Positions 43,334 to 51,646 of a stretch of 64,000 bases of DNA are shown piece after piece. This stretch comes from Bradyrhizobium diazoefficiens. Lineage in GTDB: Bacteria > Pseudomonadota > Alphaproteobacteria > Rhizobiales > Xanthobacteraceae. Under the pieces are notes generated by a model. It did not search any database. It was not told where the DNA came from and worked only from the letters and a program-made list of their open reading frames with translations. The DNA lies in NCBI RefSeq assembly GCF_016612535.1, contig NZ_JAENXS010000001.1:434001-498000 (forward strand), given 5' to 3'. A program made the position numbers and the translations under genes. Numbering within the stretch: position 1 is the stretch's first letter; each line of letters opens with the position of its first letter.

Positions 43334-45024
43334 CAACTACTCGAGCTGGAGTTAAGCAGGGCTTTGAGATAGGTGAGCGTGTTGTTGGCGCTCTCGATCG
43401 CGGCCTGATATTTCGCATATTGAGCCTGAAGCTGCGTCTGGTAGGCGGACGCAGCGCTCTCGATGTCATCGACCTTCTGCTGGAGATCGGTGTCGCGGTC
43501 GGTCAGATTCGTGATCAGCGTCTGCAGTGCGCCCGAGCTCGACGAATAATTCTTGGCGAACTGGTAGACCTGCGTGGCGAGACCGGAAGTCGAAGTCACA
43601 GTGATCGACTGCGAAGTCGATCCCGAATAGGTGAAGGCCATGCCGGCATAGTCCGTTCCGGCATTGCCGATGATCGTGGTGCCGCTAATCGTGAACAGCG
43701 AGGCGTCGCCGCCGACCGATGCCGACGCGAGATTGCCGGAGGAATCGACGGTCAGATCCAGCGTGAAGGATTGCGGCGACGTTCCGGTGTTGACGACGGT
43801 GAGCTGGCTCGACGAGGTCTTGGTCTGCGCCGACAGCAGCGTTGTGACCCCGCTCAGATTCGTGCTCAGGATCTCCGAAAGCGTCGAGGTGTCGAGCTCG
43901 AGTTCGTTGTTCTCGTTGAAGGAGAGGCCGAGGTCCGCCATGGTGAGGCCACCCACGGTACTGTTCATCGCGTTCTGCAGCGTATCCATGATGTCACGCA
44001 TCGTGCCGTCACCGAACAGCACAGCGCTCGAGGACGCCGTTCCGTCCGAATCGGTTGCCTGCTGCGCGATCACCGCATCGCGAAATGTGTTGTAGTCGGT
44101 GACGAAGGTCTGGACCGCCGATTCGATCTGGCTGGTATCGGCCTCGATGCTGATGTTGATCGTAGCTCCGCTGGTCGTTGCCTGAAGCAGGTTGAACGTC
44201 ACACCGGTGAGCACGTCGGTGATGTCGTTGGTATCCCGCGTCATCGAGATGCCGTCGAGGGCGAACTCGGCCGCCTGCGACGTTTGCAGCACGTCGGCAA
44301 AGGCGCCTGAGCTGTCGGTCACGCCGAGCTCGTTCAGGACGTCGTCTCCGGACGTGCTGGAATAGGCGATGTCGGCGGCGTCCTCGGTGCCCGACAGCAC
44401 CATTTCATAGGATCCGCTCGAGACCTCGACGATCGAGGCTTGCACATTAGTGGTCGAGGTCTGGGCATTGATCGCGTCGACGATGTCCTCGAGCGACATC
44501 GTGCTGGTGACGGTGATGTCCGCGGTGCTGCCGCTGCCGAGGCCCAGGGAGAACGTCCCGGAATAGCCGAGCTCGGAGGTCTCGCTCGACTGCGCAGTGC
44601 CGACCACCTTCTGCGCGGCTGCCACCTGACTGATCGTCAGCGTGTGGTCGCCGGTCGCCGCACCGTTGCTGACGGACATCGAGAGCGCAGAGGATGCGCT
44701 CACGTCACCGGTCGAGCTGAGGGTCGCCGCACGGGTCGCAAACGCGTTGGTTGCCAGTGAGTTGACCACGGCGGTTGCGAGCGACGATAAGCCCTTCGAC
44801 AATGTCGAGAGGTCGGTCTGGAGCGTCTGGTAGGCGGAGACCTTGGCTTCGTTGTTGGTGATCCTGGTCGAGATCGTGGTCGCCTGGGTGAGCTTGGCGT
44901 TTACCGCCGCCGTGATCAGCGCGCTCCAGTCGAGGCTGGTTGATGTGGTGGTGCCGGTCGTGGTCACCGTGGACGCGCTCGACGTGCTCGCAGTGCTGCT
45001 GGTGCTCGAACTGACTGACGTCAC
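43333..45024 (-). CDS. fliD: Flagellar filament cap protein FliD
   Basis: A 563-residue HAP2. It has an N-terminal coiled region after a Ser/Thr-rich lead (LDWSALITAAVNAKLTQATTISTRITNNEAKVSAYQTLQTDL in pieces), the FliD_N pattern around residues 30-130, a beta-rich middle (GDHTLTISQVAAAQKV, FALDGISMTRDTNDITDVLTGVTFNLLQ) and the C-terminal LQAQYAKYQAAIESANNTLTYLKALLNSS helix. It caps the filament and folds incoming flagellin. It is coupled to fliS by overlap and separated from fliC by a hairpin. Confidence 0.92.
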   Translation of the reverse strand: MTSVSSSTSSTASTSSASTVTTTGTTTSTSLDWSALITAAVNAKLTQATTISTRITNNEAKVSAYQTLQTDLSTLSKGLSSLATAVVNSLATNAFATRAATLSSTGDVSASSALSMSVSNGAATGDHTLTISQVAAAQKVVGTAQSSETSELGYSGTFSLGLGSGSTADITVTSTMSLEDIVDAINAQTSTTNVQASIVEVSSGSYEMVLSGTEDAADIAYSSTSGDDVLNELGVTDSSGAFADVLQTSQAAEFALDGISMTRDTNDITDVLTGVTFNLLQATTSGATINISIEADTSQIESAVQTFVTDYNTFRDAVIAQQATDSDGTASSSAVLFGDGTMRDIMDTLQNAMNSTVGGLTMADLGLSFNENNELELDTSTLSEILSTNLSGVTTLLSAQTKTSSSQLTVVNTGTSPQSFTLDLTVDSSGNLASASVGGDASLFTISGTTIIGNAGTDYAGMAFTYSGSTSQSITVTSTSGLATQVYQFAKNYSSSSGALQTLITNLTDRDTDLQQKVDDIESAASAYQTQLQAQYAKYQAAIESANNTLTYLKALLNSSSSS

Positions 45025-45052
45025 TGTGCTGCCCGATCCATTCCAGAGTGAA

Positions 45053-45077
45053 CCGGGCCGGCATCAAGCCGGCCCGG
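45053..45077 (-). terminator. Strong hairpin between fliC and fliD
   Basis: CCGGGCCGGC (45053-45062) and GCCGGCCCGG (45068-45077) form a perfect 10-bp GC stem with a 5-base loop, 20 bases past the flagellin stop. No T-run follows on the minus strand, so it is better seen as an attenuator or mRNA-stability hairpin that would allow more flagellin than FliD to be made. Confidence 0.65.
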
Positions 45078-45096
45078 CGATCGTTACGCCTAGCGC

Positions 45097-45921
45097 TTAG
45101 CCGAGCAGCTTGAGCAGGTACTGCGGCATCTGGTTCGCCGCGGATTCCGCCGACACCGCGGCCTGCGTCTTCACCTCGGCCGAGGAAAGCTTGGCCTGCT
45201 CTGACGCGATATCCACGTCCTTGATCGCCGAATTCGCGGACTGCAGGTTCTGGGTCTGGGTCGAGATCGAGTCGGACGAGAAGTTGAACCGCGATTCCTG
45301 CGCGCCGATGCTGGCGCGCGCGGCGGACACCGTGTCGATCGCGCTGTCGAGCACGGTCAGTGCCGAGGCCGCATCCGACAGCGTGCTGACGTCGAGCGAG
45401 GATACGCCGAGCGTCGACGACGTCAGACTGGTGAGCGTAATGGTGATGGTGTCCGAGCCGGAGGAGCCCACCAGAACCGAAACGCCCGAGGCGAACACGC
45501 TGGAGCCGTCAAGCAAGCTCTGGCTGGAATAGCGCGTGCCGGTCGAAATCGAATCGATTTCGCTCGTGAGCTGCGAGAATTCCGATTGGATGTAGCCCCG
45601 GCTGGAGTCGGTCGTCGTGCCCGACGCGGATTCAGAAGCCAGCGCTTTCATTCGCGCCAGGATGTCCGAGATGTTTGAGGCGCCGCCGTCTGCGGTCTGG
45701 AGGATCGCGTTCGCCTGCGAGGCGTTGGTCGCGGCCTGCTGGAGCGTGGTGACGTCCGAGGAGATTCGGGTGGAGATGGCAAGGCCCGCGGCATCGTCAG
45801 AGGCCGAGGTGATGCGCGAGCCGCTCGACAGTTTTGCAAGCGAGCTGCTCTCCTGTGCCGAATTGATGTTGAGGTAGCGGACCGCGGAATTTGCGGCGGT
45901 ATTGGTGTTGATTGCGGGCAT
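45097..45921 (-). CDS. fliC: Flagellin
   Basis: A compact 274-residue flagellin. The N-terminal D0/D1 region (MPAINTNTAANSAVRYLNIN, LAKLSSGSRITSASDDAAGLAISTRI) and the C-terminal D1/D0 region (ALTVLDSAIDTVSAARASIGAQESRF, SAESAANQMPQYLLKLLG) are conserved. The central part is only about 100 residues, Ser/Thr-rich, with little D2/D3, so the filament should be thin and smooth unless glycosylated. GGAGC lies about six bases before ATG 45921. It is the only flagellin in the window. Confidence 0.93.
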   Translation of the reverse strand: MPAINTNTAANSAVRYLNINSAQESSSLAKLSSGSRITSASDDAAGLAISTRISSDVTTLQQAATNASQANAILQTADGGASNISDILARMKALASESASGTTTDSSRGYIQSEFSQLTSEIDSISTGTRYSSQSLLDGSSVFASGVSVLVGSSGSDTITITLTSLTSSTLGVSSLDVSTLSDAASALTVLDSAIDTVSAARASIGAQESRFNFSSDSISTQTQNLQSANSAIKDVDIASEQAKLSSAEVKTQAAVSAESAANQMPQYLLKLLG

Positions 45922-46058
45922 TGGAAGCTCCTGTGCTGATGGGCAAGGCGTGCCGCATCGTTGAAGACTGACGACGCGGGCGCAGCCCCGTCCGTTCGCT
46001 CAAACGAAGAAGCGCAAGGAGATCAGGCGCGAAAATTTTCGCAGAGCCAATTTTATGG
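45922..46058. promoter_or_regulatory. fliC upstream region with a 14-bp perfect palindrome
   Basis: The 137 bases between the sigma-factor stop and the flagellin start hold GCGAAAATTTTCGC at 46029-46042, a perfect palindrome 16 bases after the sigma stop and 108 bases before the flagellin ATG. It looks like an operator for a dimeric regulator; it lacks the GC stem and T-run of a terminator. No clear sigma-28 (TAAA-N15-GCCGATAA) promoter is visible. Confidence 0.45.
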
Positions 46059-46757
46059 TTAGCAATCGGTAAACGCGGTGCGGATATCGCGTTCGTGCTT
46101 GCGCAGCAGCTGACGAAGTTGCTGGCGCCCGCGCTTGAGTAGAGACTCCACCGCCGCCACCGTGGTGTCCATGACCTGGGCGATCTCGCCGTTGCTCATG
46201 TTCTCGTGATACGAGAAGATCACCGCGATGCGCTGCTGCTCGGCCAGACGCTGCATCGCGAACTCCAGCATGCCGTTCAATTCGTTGCGCTCGATGATCT
46301 CGACGGCTCCGGGCTGGCCGTCGGCGACTTCCGGCACCGTCTCGACATTCTCGTTGCGCGGCTTGCGACGCAGATCGATGCAGCGATTGGAGATGACACG
46401 GTAGAGCCAGGTCGAGAACTTGGCGCGGCCGTGCTGCCAGCGTCCGCGATGGCTCCAGATCTTGAGCATGGTGTCCTGCACCACGTCTTCGGCGTCCGCG
46501 GCGTTGCCGACGATGCGCAGCGCAATCGCATAGGCGCGATCGATGTGACGCTCGACCAGCATGCGGAACGCGGCCTCGTCGCCGGTGGCGAGCCTGTCCA
46601 GAAGTTCGCTGTCCTCGTCGAAGACGATTGCGGCGGCGACCGGTGCGCTGTCCGGTGCCAGCGGCACTGACGGCATCACGGGCACGATCTCTTCAGCCGG
46701 CACCGTCGTCGTGATCTCGGCCTCGGCGGGAGCCCAGACATCAAGTGCGTAACTCAT
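46059..46757 (-). CDS. ECF-family RNA polymerase sigma factor
   Basis: A 232-residue sigma-70 family protein. After an N-terminal extension of about 50 residues rich in Pro/Val/Ala, sigma region 2 reads LLDRLATGDEAAFRMLVERHIDRAYAIALRIVGNAADAEDVVQDTMLKIW and region 4 reads LAEQQRIAVIFSYHENMSNGEIAQVMDTTVAAVESLLKRGRQQLRQLL. The DAEDVVQDTML and NGEIAQVMDTTVAAVES segments are classic ECF hallmarks. ATG 46757 has GGAG 8 bases upstream. No anti-sigma gene follows; the next gene downstream is fliC. Its target set is unknown, and a link to the flagellar genes is suggested only by position. Confidence 0.88.
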   Translation of the reverse strand: MSYALDVWAPAEAEITTTVPAEEIVPVMPSVPLAPDSAPVAAAIVFDEDSELLDRLATGDEAAFRMLVERHIDRAYAIALRIVGNAADAEDVVQDTMLKIWSHRGRWQHGRAKFSTWLYRVISNRCIDLRRKPRNENVETVPEVADGQPGAVEIIERNELNGMLEFAMQRLAEQQRIAVIFSYHENMSNGEIAQVMDTTVAAVESLLKRGRQQLRQLLRKHERDIRTAFTDC

Positions 46758-47268
46758 CCCGCAATCTCCAACCCGCAATGCCGGCGACGCACATGCCACA
46801 CGGCTTCCAGGCGTTGAACGGGGGGCCAAAACAATCCAGGCGGATAATTTTCGTTGCTTTTCAATATGTTAGCCGGAATGTTTTGCCGAGCATCGGGCAA
46901 TAATTGCCGACTGCGCGAGGTTTCGCGCCTTCGTCCTGCAATCATCGACATCGTCTCGCGCCATGGCGGATCATCCATCCTGAACAGATGCACTCGGGAA
47001 AAACGCTGAAGTTACGCGGCACTGGGTGATCAAGGCGACGCGCGAGCAGCGCATCAAGAAGCGATTGTTTCCGAGTGTGAATGGACGCGAGACGACTTCC
47101 TCACTCGGCAATTTTTTCCGAATCACCTTTTTCGAACCTAGCGATTTTTTTGAATCTGTCAGTCGCGACGAACGCGATTTCGAATCGTGCATGATCTTTT
47201 TTCGCACTTGCTGCGCCTGACTGCACCGATGCGCGCGTTAATCGTACTGAGTGATGGGGAATCTCGGC
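46758..47268. other. Large AT-richer intergenic region with repeats
   Basis: About 510 bases between divergent genes, clearly richer in A/T than the coding DNA around it. It has an inverted repeat GGCAAT-A-ATTGCC at 46896-46908, and between 47112 and 47187 four irregular copies of a T-run followed by (C)GAA(T)C: TTTTTTCCGAATC, CTTTTTCGAACC, ATTTTTTTGAATC and GATTTCGAATC, with GAA starts at 47120, 47134, 47152 and 47182. Open frames on both strands here (for example 46971-47207 minus) have no family features and no ribosome sites. It probably carries the promoters of the sigma-factor gene and the HAD operon. Confidence 0.5.
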
Positions 47269-49683
47269 ATGGCGATCGCTACGGCCGGCGCAGAGCGCCG
47301 TGCGAAAATTGTTTCTGCTTGGTCATTCGATGTTTTCGATACATTTCTCGTTCGCGCCTGCACGACGCCGGATGGCGTATTTGAAAGGACTTACGAGCTT
47401 TCCGGTATTTCAAAAACTTGTCCGAATGTTTCCGCGAGTTTCGTTCAGCATCGTATCCAGGCCGAAGCACGCGCGCGGAGGACGGCGAAGGAGAAGCGCG
47501 GCGCAGGTGAAGTTCGCATCGAAGAGATCTATTCCTGTTTTCCGTCCAGGCTGTTCGGCCTCGCGCGCCATCACCTGAACGACCTCGTCGAATCAGAGTT
47601 CGCAGCCGAGCTCGAGCTCTGCCGCGCCAACCCGGACATGCTTCGGCAATATCTGGACATGAAGCGTGCTGGCCATCGCGTCGGATTCATCTCCGACACC
47701 TATTGGGATTCCACTTCGCTGGCGCGGCTGCTGCGGACCTGCCGTCCCGCACTGACCTGGGACTTCCTCTACGCCTCCTGCGACCACGGCAGCAGCAAGA
47801 GCGAGACGCTGTTCGCAAGATACCTGGCCAACGAAGGCATCGACGCCAGCGCCTCCTTTCACGTCGGCGACAACGACCGGGCTGACATCAAGGGCGCGAA
47901 GCGTCATGGCATTCGGCCGCGCTATTGTCCGCAGGCCACCCCGCAACTCGCTTCGACCTTTCAGCGCGAAACCACTCTGTTCGAGCTGCTGTGCCAGGGC
48001 GCGCCGCCCCAACTCGATTACGGCGCCCGCACCTTGCGACGCATGGTCGCCGCGCGCAGCGCCGAAAAGTCGCCCGCCTTTCACCTCGGCATGACCGTGC
48101 TTGGTCCGGTCATGACGGCGTTCGACGCCTTCATCGGCCGGCGCTGCGAGGAGGTTGCGGGCTCAGGCCGCAGGGTTGCGCTCGGCTTTCTCGGCCGCGA
48201 CGGCTTTCTGCCACACCGGATCTGGCAGGAATTGCACGGTCCGACCTCGGCCTATCTCGAGATCAACCGCCGCGTCAGCCTGATCGCGTCCGCCGACACG
48301 ATGCAGCCGCTCGTCGACCTTCTCAGCAAAGTCCTGAAGATCGATGCGGCGACCTTCCGCGACATGGTCAAGATCCTGCCGCCGAAGGCCGCCGCGTTCT
48401 TCGCGGCCTTCCCTGACGGAATTGCTCCCGGCGAGGATCTCGCCGAAGCTTTGCCGGAACTGATGGATGCCGGTGAGATCGTCGAGCTCGCTGCGACCTT
48501 GCGCGCGCGGCTCCTCACCTATCTGCGCCACATGATCCCCGGCTTCGACGACTGTACCGACCTCGTGCTCGCAGATCTCGGCTATTCCGGCAGCGTGCAG
48601 AAGGCGCTCCGTCGCGTCTTCGACCTGGCAGGCCTTAAGATCCGCCTTCACGGCGCCTATCTGCTTTCGCTCGACGATGCCTTCGATGATCTCTCCGACG
48701 AGGACAGCGCAGCGGGCTTCATCTCCGACCTCGTGGTGACACCCCACGTCAAGCGCATGCTGATCCGCAATGTCGCCCTGCTGGAGCAGGTCTGCTGCTC
48801 CGGCGACGGTTCCGTCCGCGATTATGACGGCGATCAGGTTCTGCGCGAGATCAATCCGCGCCCGGCAAGCCAGATCGCACTGACCGCGGAGATCCAGGCC
48901 GGCGCCCTCGCCTTTGCCGAAAGCGCCGAGAATGTCGCTCTCGACTTTTGTCTCAGCCCCTACGCCGCGCCCGAAATCGCCGCGCGCTGGTGTACCGCGA
49001 CGCTGGCGCGGCTCCTGCTGCTGCCGCACGAGGACGAACTCGGGATGCTCGGCGGATTGAAGCACGACGTCAATCTCGGCACGCATGCGCTGGCGCCGAT
49101 GATCGACAGCGACTTCATCCGCCGGCAGATCACCGCCCGCGGTTTTTCCGCCGCCTGCACATCGACCGCGCCACCGATGTGGCTCGCAGGCAGCTTTGCC
49201 GACCTGTCGCCATCGAACGCCTATCTCTACACGCTGTTCGGGACCAATCGCCTGCCCGCCGACGTCTTCGAAGAGAGCCCCTGCGGCCAGGTCCAGATCG
49301 GGCTGTTCGGCGCCAACACCGAAGCGACGCTGGACACCGTGACCCTCTACCGCACCGGCCTTGGCGAACTGCGCCTGCGGATTCCGATTTCGCGCGCCAT
49401 GGATGTCGCGATGATTGCACTGCCACTGCCGAAATTCGCCGCCGAAGGCCTCCTTCATGGCGTGACCATCCAATCCGCCGACGACCTTCGCGATGCCGCC
49501 AAGAGCCAGGATGTGACCGGCCTCGCCCCCGAAAGCCTGGTCTACGCCGGCATGCAGCACAACGGCGCCCACTATCGCATCGAGAACGACGACGCCTGCC
49601 TGCTGATCCCGGTCGCTTCGATGACGCACGACATCGCGATCTATTCGGTTGCGATCACCCCGCTCGGTTCCAGTTTCAAATAG
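47269..49683 (+). CDS. Large HAD-superfamily protein (COG5610-like)
   Basis: About 804 residues. The N-terminal 210 residues form a HAD domain: motif I SFDVFDTFLVR (nucleophile first Asp), motif II GFISDTYWDS, and motif IV FHVGDNDRADIKGAKRHG. A large C-terminal part of about 580 residues contains RRVALGFLGRDGFLPHRIWQELHG and YLEINRRVSLIAS, as in COG5610 predicted hydrolases often found in surface-polysaccharide loci. The rest has no recognised domain. I chose ATG 47269 because GGGGA lies 8 bases upstream; ATG 47254 or GTG 47251 are alternatives. It heads a three-gene operon beside the flagellar genes. The reaction is unknown; phosphatase chemistry is inferred from HAD motifs. Confidence 0.75.
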   Translation: MAIATAGAERRAKIVSAWSFDVFDTFLVRACTTPDGVFERTYELSGISKTCPNVSASFVQHRIQAEARARRTAKEKRGAGEVRIEEIYSCFPSRLFGLARHHLNDLVESEFAAELELCRANPDMLRQYLDMKRAGHRVGFISDTYWDSTSLARLLRTCRPALTWDFLYASCDHGSSKSETLFARYLANEGIDASASFHVGDNDRADIKGAKRHGIRPRYCPQATPQLASTFQRETTLFELLCQGAPPQLDYGARTLRRMVAARSAEKSPAFHLGMTVLGPVMTAFDAFIGRRCEEVAGSGRRVALGFLGRDGFLPHRIWQELHGPTSAYLEINRRVSLIASADTMQPLVDLLSKVLKIDAATFRDMVKILPPKAAAFFAAFPDGIAPGEDLAEALPELMDAGEIVELAATLRARLLTYLRHMIPGFDDCTDLVLADLGYSGSVQKALRRVFDLAGLKIRLHGAYLLSLDDAFDDLSDEDSAAGFISDLVVTPHVKRMLIRNVALLEQVCCSGDGSVRDYDGDQVLREINPRPASQIALTAEIQAGALAFAESAENVALDFCLSPYAAPEIAARWCTATLARLLLLPHEDELGMLGGLKHDVNLGTHALAPMIDSDFIRRQITARGFSAACTSTAPPMWLAGSFADLSPSNAYLYTLFGTNRLPADVFEESPCGQVQIGLFGANTEATLDTVTLYRTGLGELRLRIPISRAMDVAMIALPLPKFAAEGLLHGVTIQSADDLRDAAKSQDVTGLAPESLVYAGMQHNGAHYRIENDDACLLIPVASMTHDIAIYSVAITPLGSSFK

Positions 49684-49769
49684 TCCGCCTGATCGCGTCG
49701 CCCCGGCCGTTGAAGTCCAAGGTCTGGAATTCAAGGGCAGGACTCCAGGCGCTGGCGACGCGAGGGGGC

Positions 49770-51095
49770 ATGGAATTGACGGACGGGACGCACGCAAACC
49801 TTGATGACCTGCTGCAATCCGGCGGCATCCGGTTCGGCCAAGCCCAGCGCGCTCGCCTGAGCTGGCTGACTGGCCAATATGGTGCCGCCACGCTGGACGA
49901 CCGCCCCGGGGGGCGGCGCAGCGGCGTCATCATCCTCAAGGAACCGCCGAGCGGTGCTGCGGCCGAACTGTTCTACCGCTCGCTCAATCCCGGCTGCGCT
50001 GTCGTCATTCCCCGAAGCGAAAATCCCGGCTTCGACTTCCTCAAGTCTAAGCTGACCGAGTTCGGCACCGTCGGCCCCAGCGGCGCGGATGGCCCGCACG
50101 AGATGTGGTGGGGCGGCATCGGCTGGTCGAAATTCCTCGCCGCCGCCGGTGCATCTACGATCCGCCCGCGGATCGTCTCCTGCTATCCGCACGGCGGTGA
50201 CGCGACCACAGCCTTCGCGCTCCGGCATTCGCTCGAGCGGTTTGGTCTCGCCTGCCATATCGAGCCGATCGATACCCAGCTCGGCGACCGCCTGCTCTGC
50301 TTCGAGAAGGCAGAGTTCATGCTGCGGATGTGGCACAAATATCGCGAGCCGCTGCTGTTCGTCGAGGCCGGGGCCGTACTCCGCGAGGCGCCGCTGCTGC
50401 CGTCTTTCCTCGGCTGCGACGTTGCGCTCCACAAATGGAATCGCTGGGAGATGTCGGCGCGGACGCTCTATCTCGGCCGCACCGGGGCTGCGGAGATGCT
50501 GCTGCGCAGCTGGCAGCATCTTGCCGCGTCCTATCCCGCGATCTGGGAAGGCTATCTGCTCGACCAGGCCTGGAGCCTGACTTCCTCGCAGATGCCGCTC
50601 GACACGGTGTGGCTGCCGCGGTCCTATCACGCGCTCACGGGCGATCTCGGCGCGACACGCGCCACAGTTCTGCACAGCCAGCAGACGACGACGCTCGAGC
50701 TCGGACCCGATCCCGCCTTCGCAGGCCTCGTGCGCACGCCTCGCCGCGCCGGCCGCACCGGGGCCCGCGACGCTTTTATGGTGGTGACCTCGACGGCCGA
50801 GGCCGGCAACGGCATCTCGGTGATCCTGCGCAATATCTCGGCCAGCGACGCCGGCGCGGTCGCCGCGACCGTCGAAGCGGTGACCGGCGCCTATGCCGCC
50901 GATTGCGGCGGCTACGGCCGCCTCGAATTGTCGCTCTGCGCCTGGCAGGAGGACGTCGGCGCGGCGCGGGATGCGGCGGCGCTGGCGCGCCACCGCATCC
51001 TGGAGATCGCGCCGGGACAACGCATCGCCAACGATTTCTTCGCTCATTGCGCGGCCGACGACGCAGTCATGACCGCCCGCCATCTCTTTCCCTGA
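49770..51095 (+). CDS. GT-A-like hypothetical protein
   Basis: A 441-residue protein not assigned with certainty. Residues 130-305 resemble a nucleotide-diphospho-sugar transferase (GT-A) fold: IRPRIVSCYP, a strand-end acidic site LLFVEAGAVLREAPLLPSFLGCDVALHKWNRWEMSARTLYLGRTGAAEMLLRSW, then GYLLDQAWSL and VLHSQQTTTL. In such enzymes the first site is DxD; here it is VEAGA (197-202), so the metal site looks incomplete. The N-terminal 125 residues and C-terminal 110 are unassigned. ATG 49770 lies too close to GAGGGGG for a standard ribosome site, so an upstream start is possible. The next gene follows 13 bases later. Confidence 0.55.
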   Translation: MELTDGTHANLDDLLQSGGIRFGQAQRARLSWLTGQYGAATLDDRPGGRRSGVIILKEPPSGAAAELFYRSLNPGCAVVIPRSENPGFDFLKSKLTEFGTVGPSGADGPHEMWWGGIGWSKFLAAAGASTIRPRIVSCYPHGGDATTAFALRHSLERFGLACHIEPIDTQLGDRLLCFEKAEFMLRMWHKYREPLLFVEAGAVLREAPLLPSFLGCDVALHKWNRWEMSARTLYLGRTGAAEMLLRSWQHLAASYPAIWEGYLLDQAWSLTSSQMPLDTVWLPRSYHALTGDLGATRATVLHSQQTTTLELGPDPAFAGLVRTPRRAGRTGARDAFMVVTSTAEAGNGISVILRNISASDAGAVAATVEAVTGAYAADCGGYGRLELSLCAWQEDVGAARDAAALARHRILEIAPGQRIANDFFAHCAADDAVMTARHLFP

Positions 51096-51108
51096 GGGAC
51101 ATCACGCG

Positions 51109-51645
51109 ATGCTCAAAACCATCATCCTGCTCACCGACACCGTGCAACAGCAGCAGCCGCTGGCCAACCTGCTCCGCGAGCACAATCGCGAGCTGGCGTT
51201 TTGCTCGGCGCTACGCGCGGAGGATCTCGGCGCTATCGAACCGGAGGTCCTGACAGAGGCGCGGCTGGTGTCTTTCGCCGCGAACGTCGCCGTCCCTGAA
51301 AAATTCCTGCTCGGGCTCGGCTACGGCGCCTACAAATTCTACGCCGCGGCGACGCAATATCCGGGGCTGCCACCGGCGCCCGACGAGAGCGACGAGGATC
51401 CGCGCTGCTACTCCGTAATCGCACAGTCGATGATGATCTGGCCGGATTTCAAGAAGGTGGTCGGCCTCGAAACGGTGACGATCCCGGACGGCACCGTTGC
51501 CGCCGAGCGTGAGCGGCTGGTGTTCTCCCGCCTTGCCCATCTGTTCTGGCGGATGTCGGACATGATCGCCGGCGGCGCAGTGGAACTCCCCGGCATCATT
51601 GGGTCCAACGATGGCCGGCGTCCGGCGCTTTCGATGTTGAACTGA
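51109..51645 (+). CDS. Degenerate formyltransferase-like protein
   Basis: A 178-residue protein (LLTDTVQQQQPLANLLREHN, TEARLVSFAANVAVPEKFLLGLGYGAYKFYAAATQYPGLPPAP). Its layout matches a small formyl-transferase N-domain family in which the active site reads YGAYNFHPGPPxYPG. Here the aligned stretch is YGAYKFYAAATQYPG (72-86): the catalytic Asn and His are K76 and Y78 and the PGPP is AAAT. This implies loss of formyl transfer with the fold kept. The downstream TVAAERERLVFSRLAHLFWRM also suits the family. It ends one base before the opposing CoA-transferase gene. The family assignment is from memory and moderately secure. Confidence 0.5.
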   Translation: MLKTIILLTDTVQQQQPLANLLREHNRELAFCSALRAEDLGAIEPEVLTEARLVSFAANVAVPEKFLLGLGYGAYKFYAAATQYPGLPPAPDESDEDPRCYSVIAQSMMIWPDFKKVVGLETVTIPDGTVAAERERLVFSRLAHLFWRMSDMIAGGAVELPGIIGSNDGRRPALSMLN

Positions 51646-51646
51646 G

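Noticed and set aside
46971..47207. 78-aa Lys/Ser/Arg-rich frame in the intergenic region before the HAD operon
   Set aside because: It arises from the T-runs of the repeats read backwards; no ribosome site, no homology recognised.
47295..47320. Third copy of the GCGAAAATT element inside the HAD gene
   Set aside because: It is within codons for AKIVSA and lacks the palindrome, so it is probably chance.
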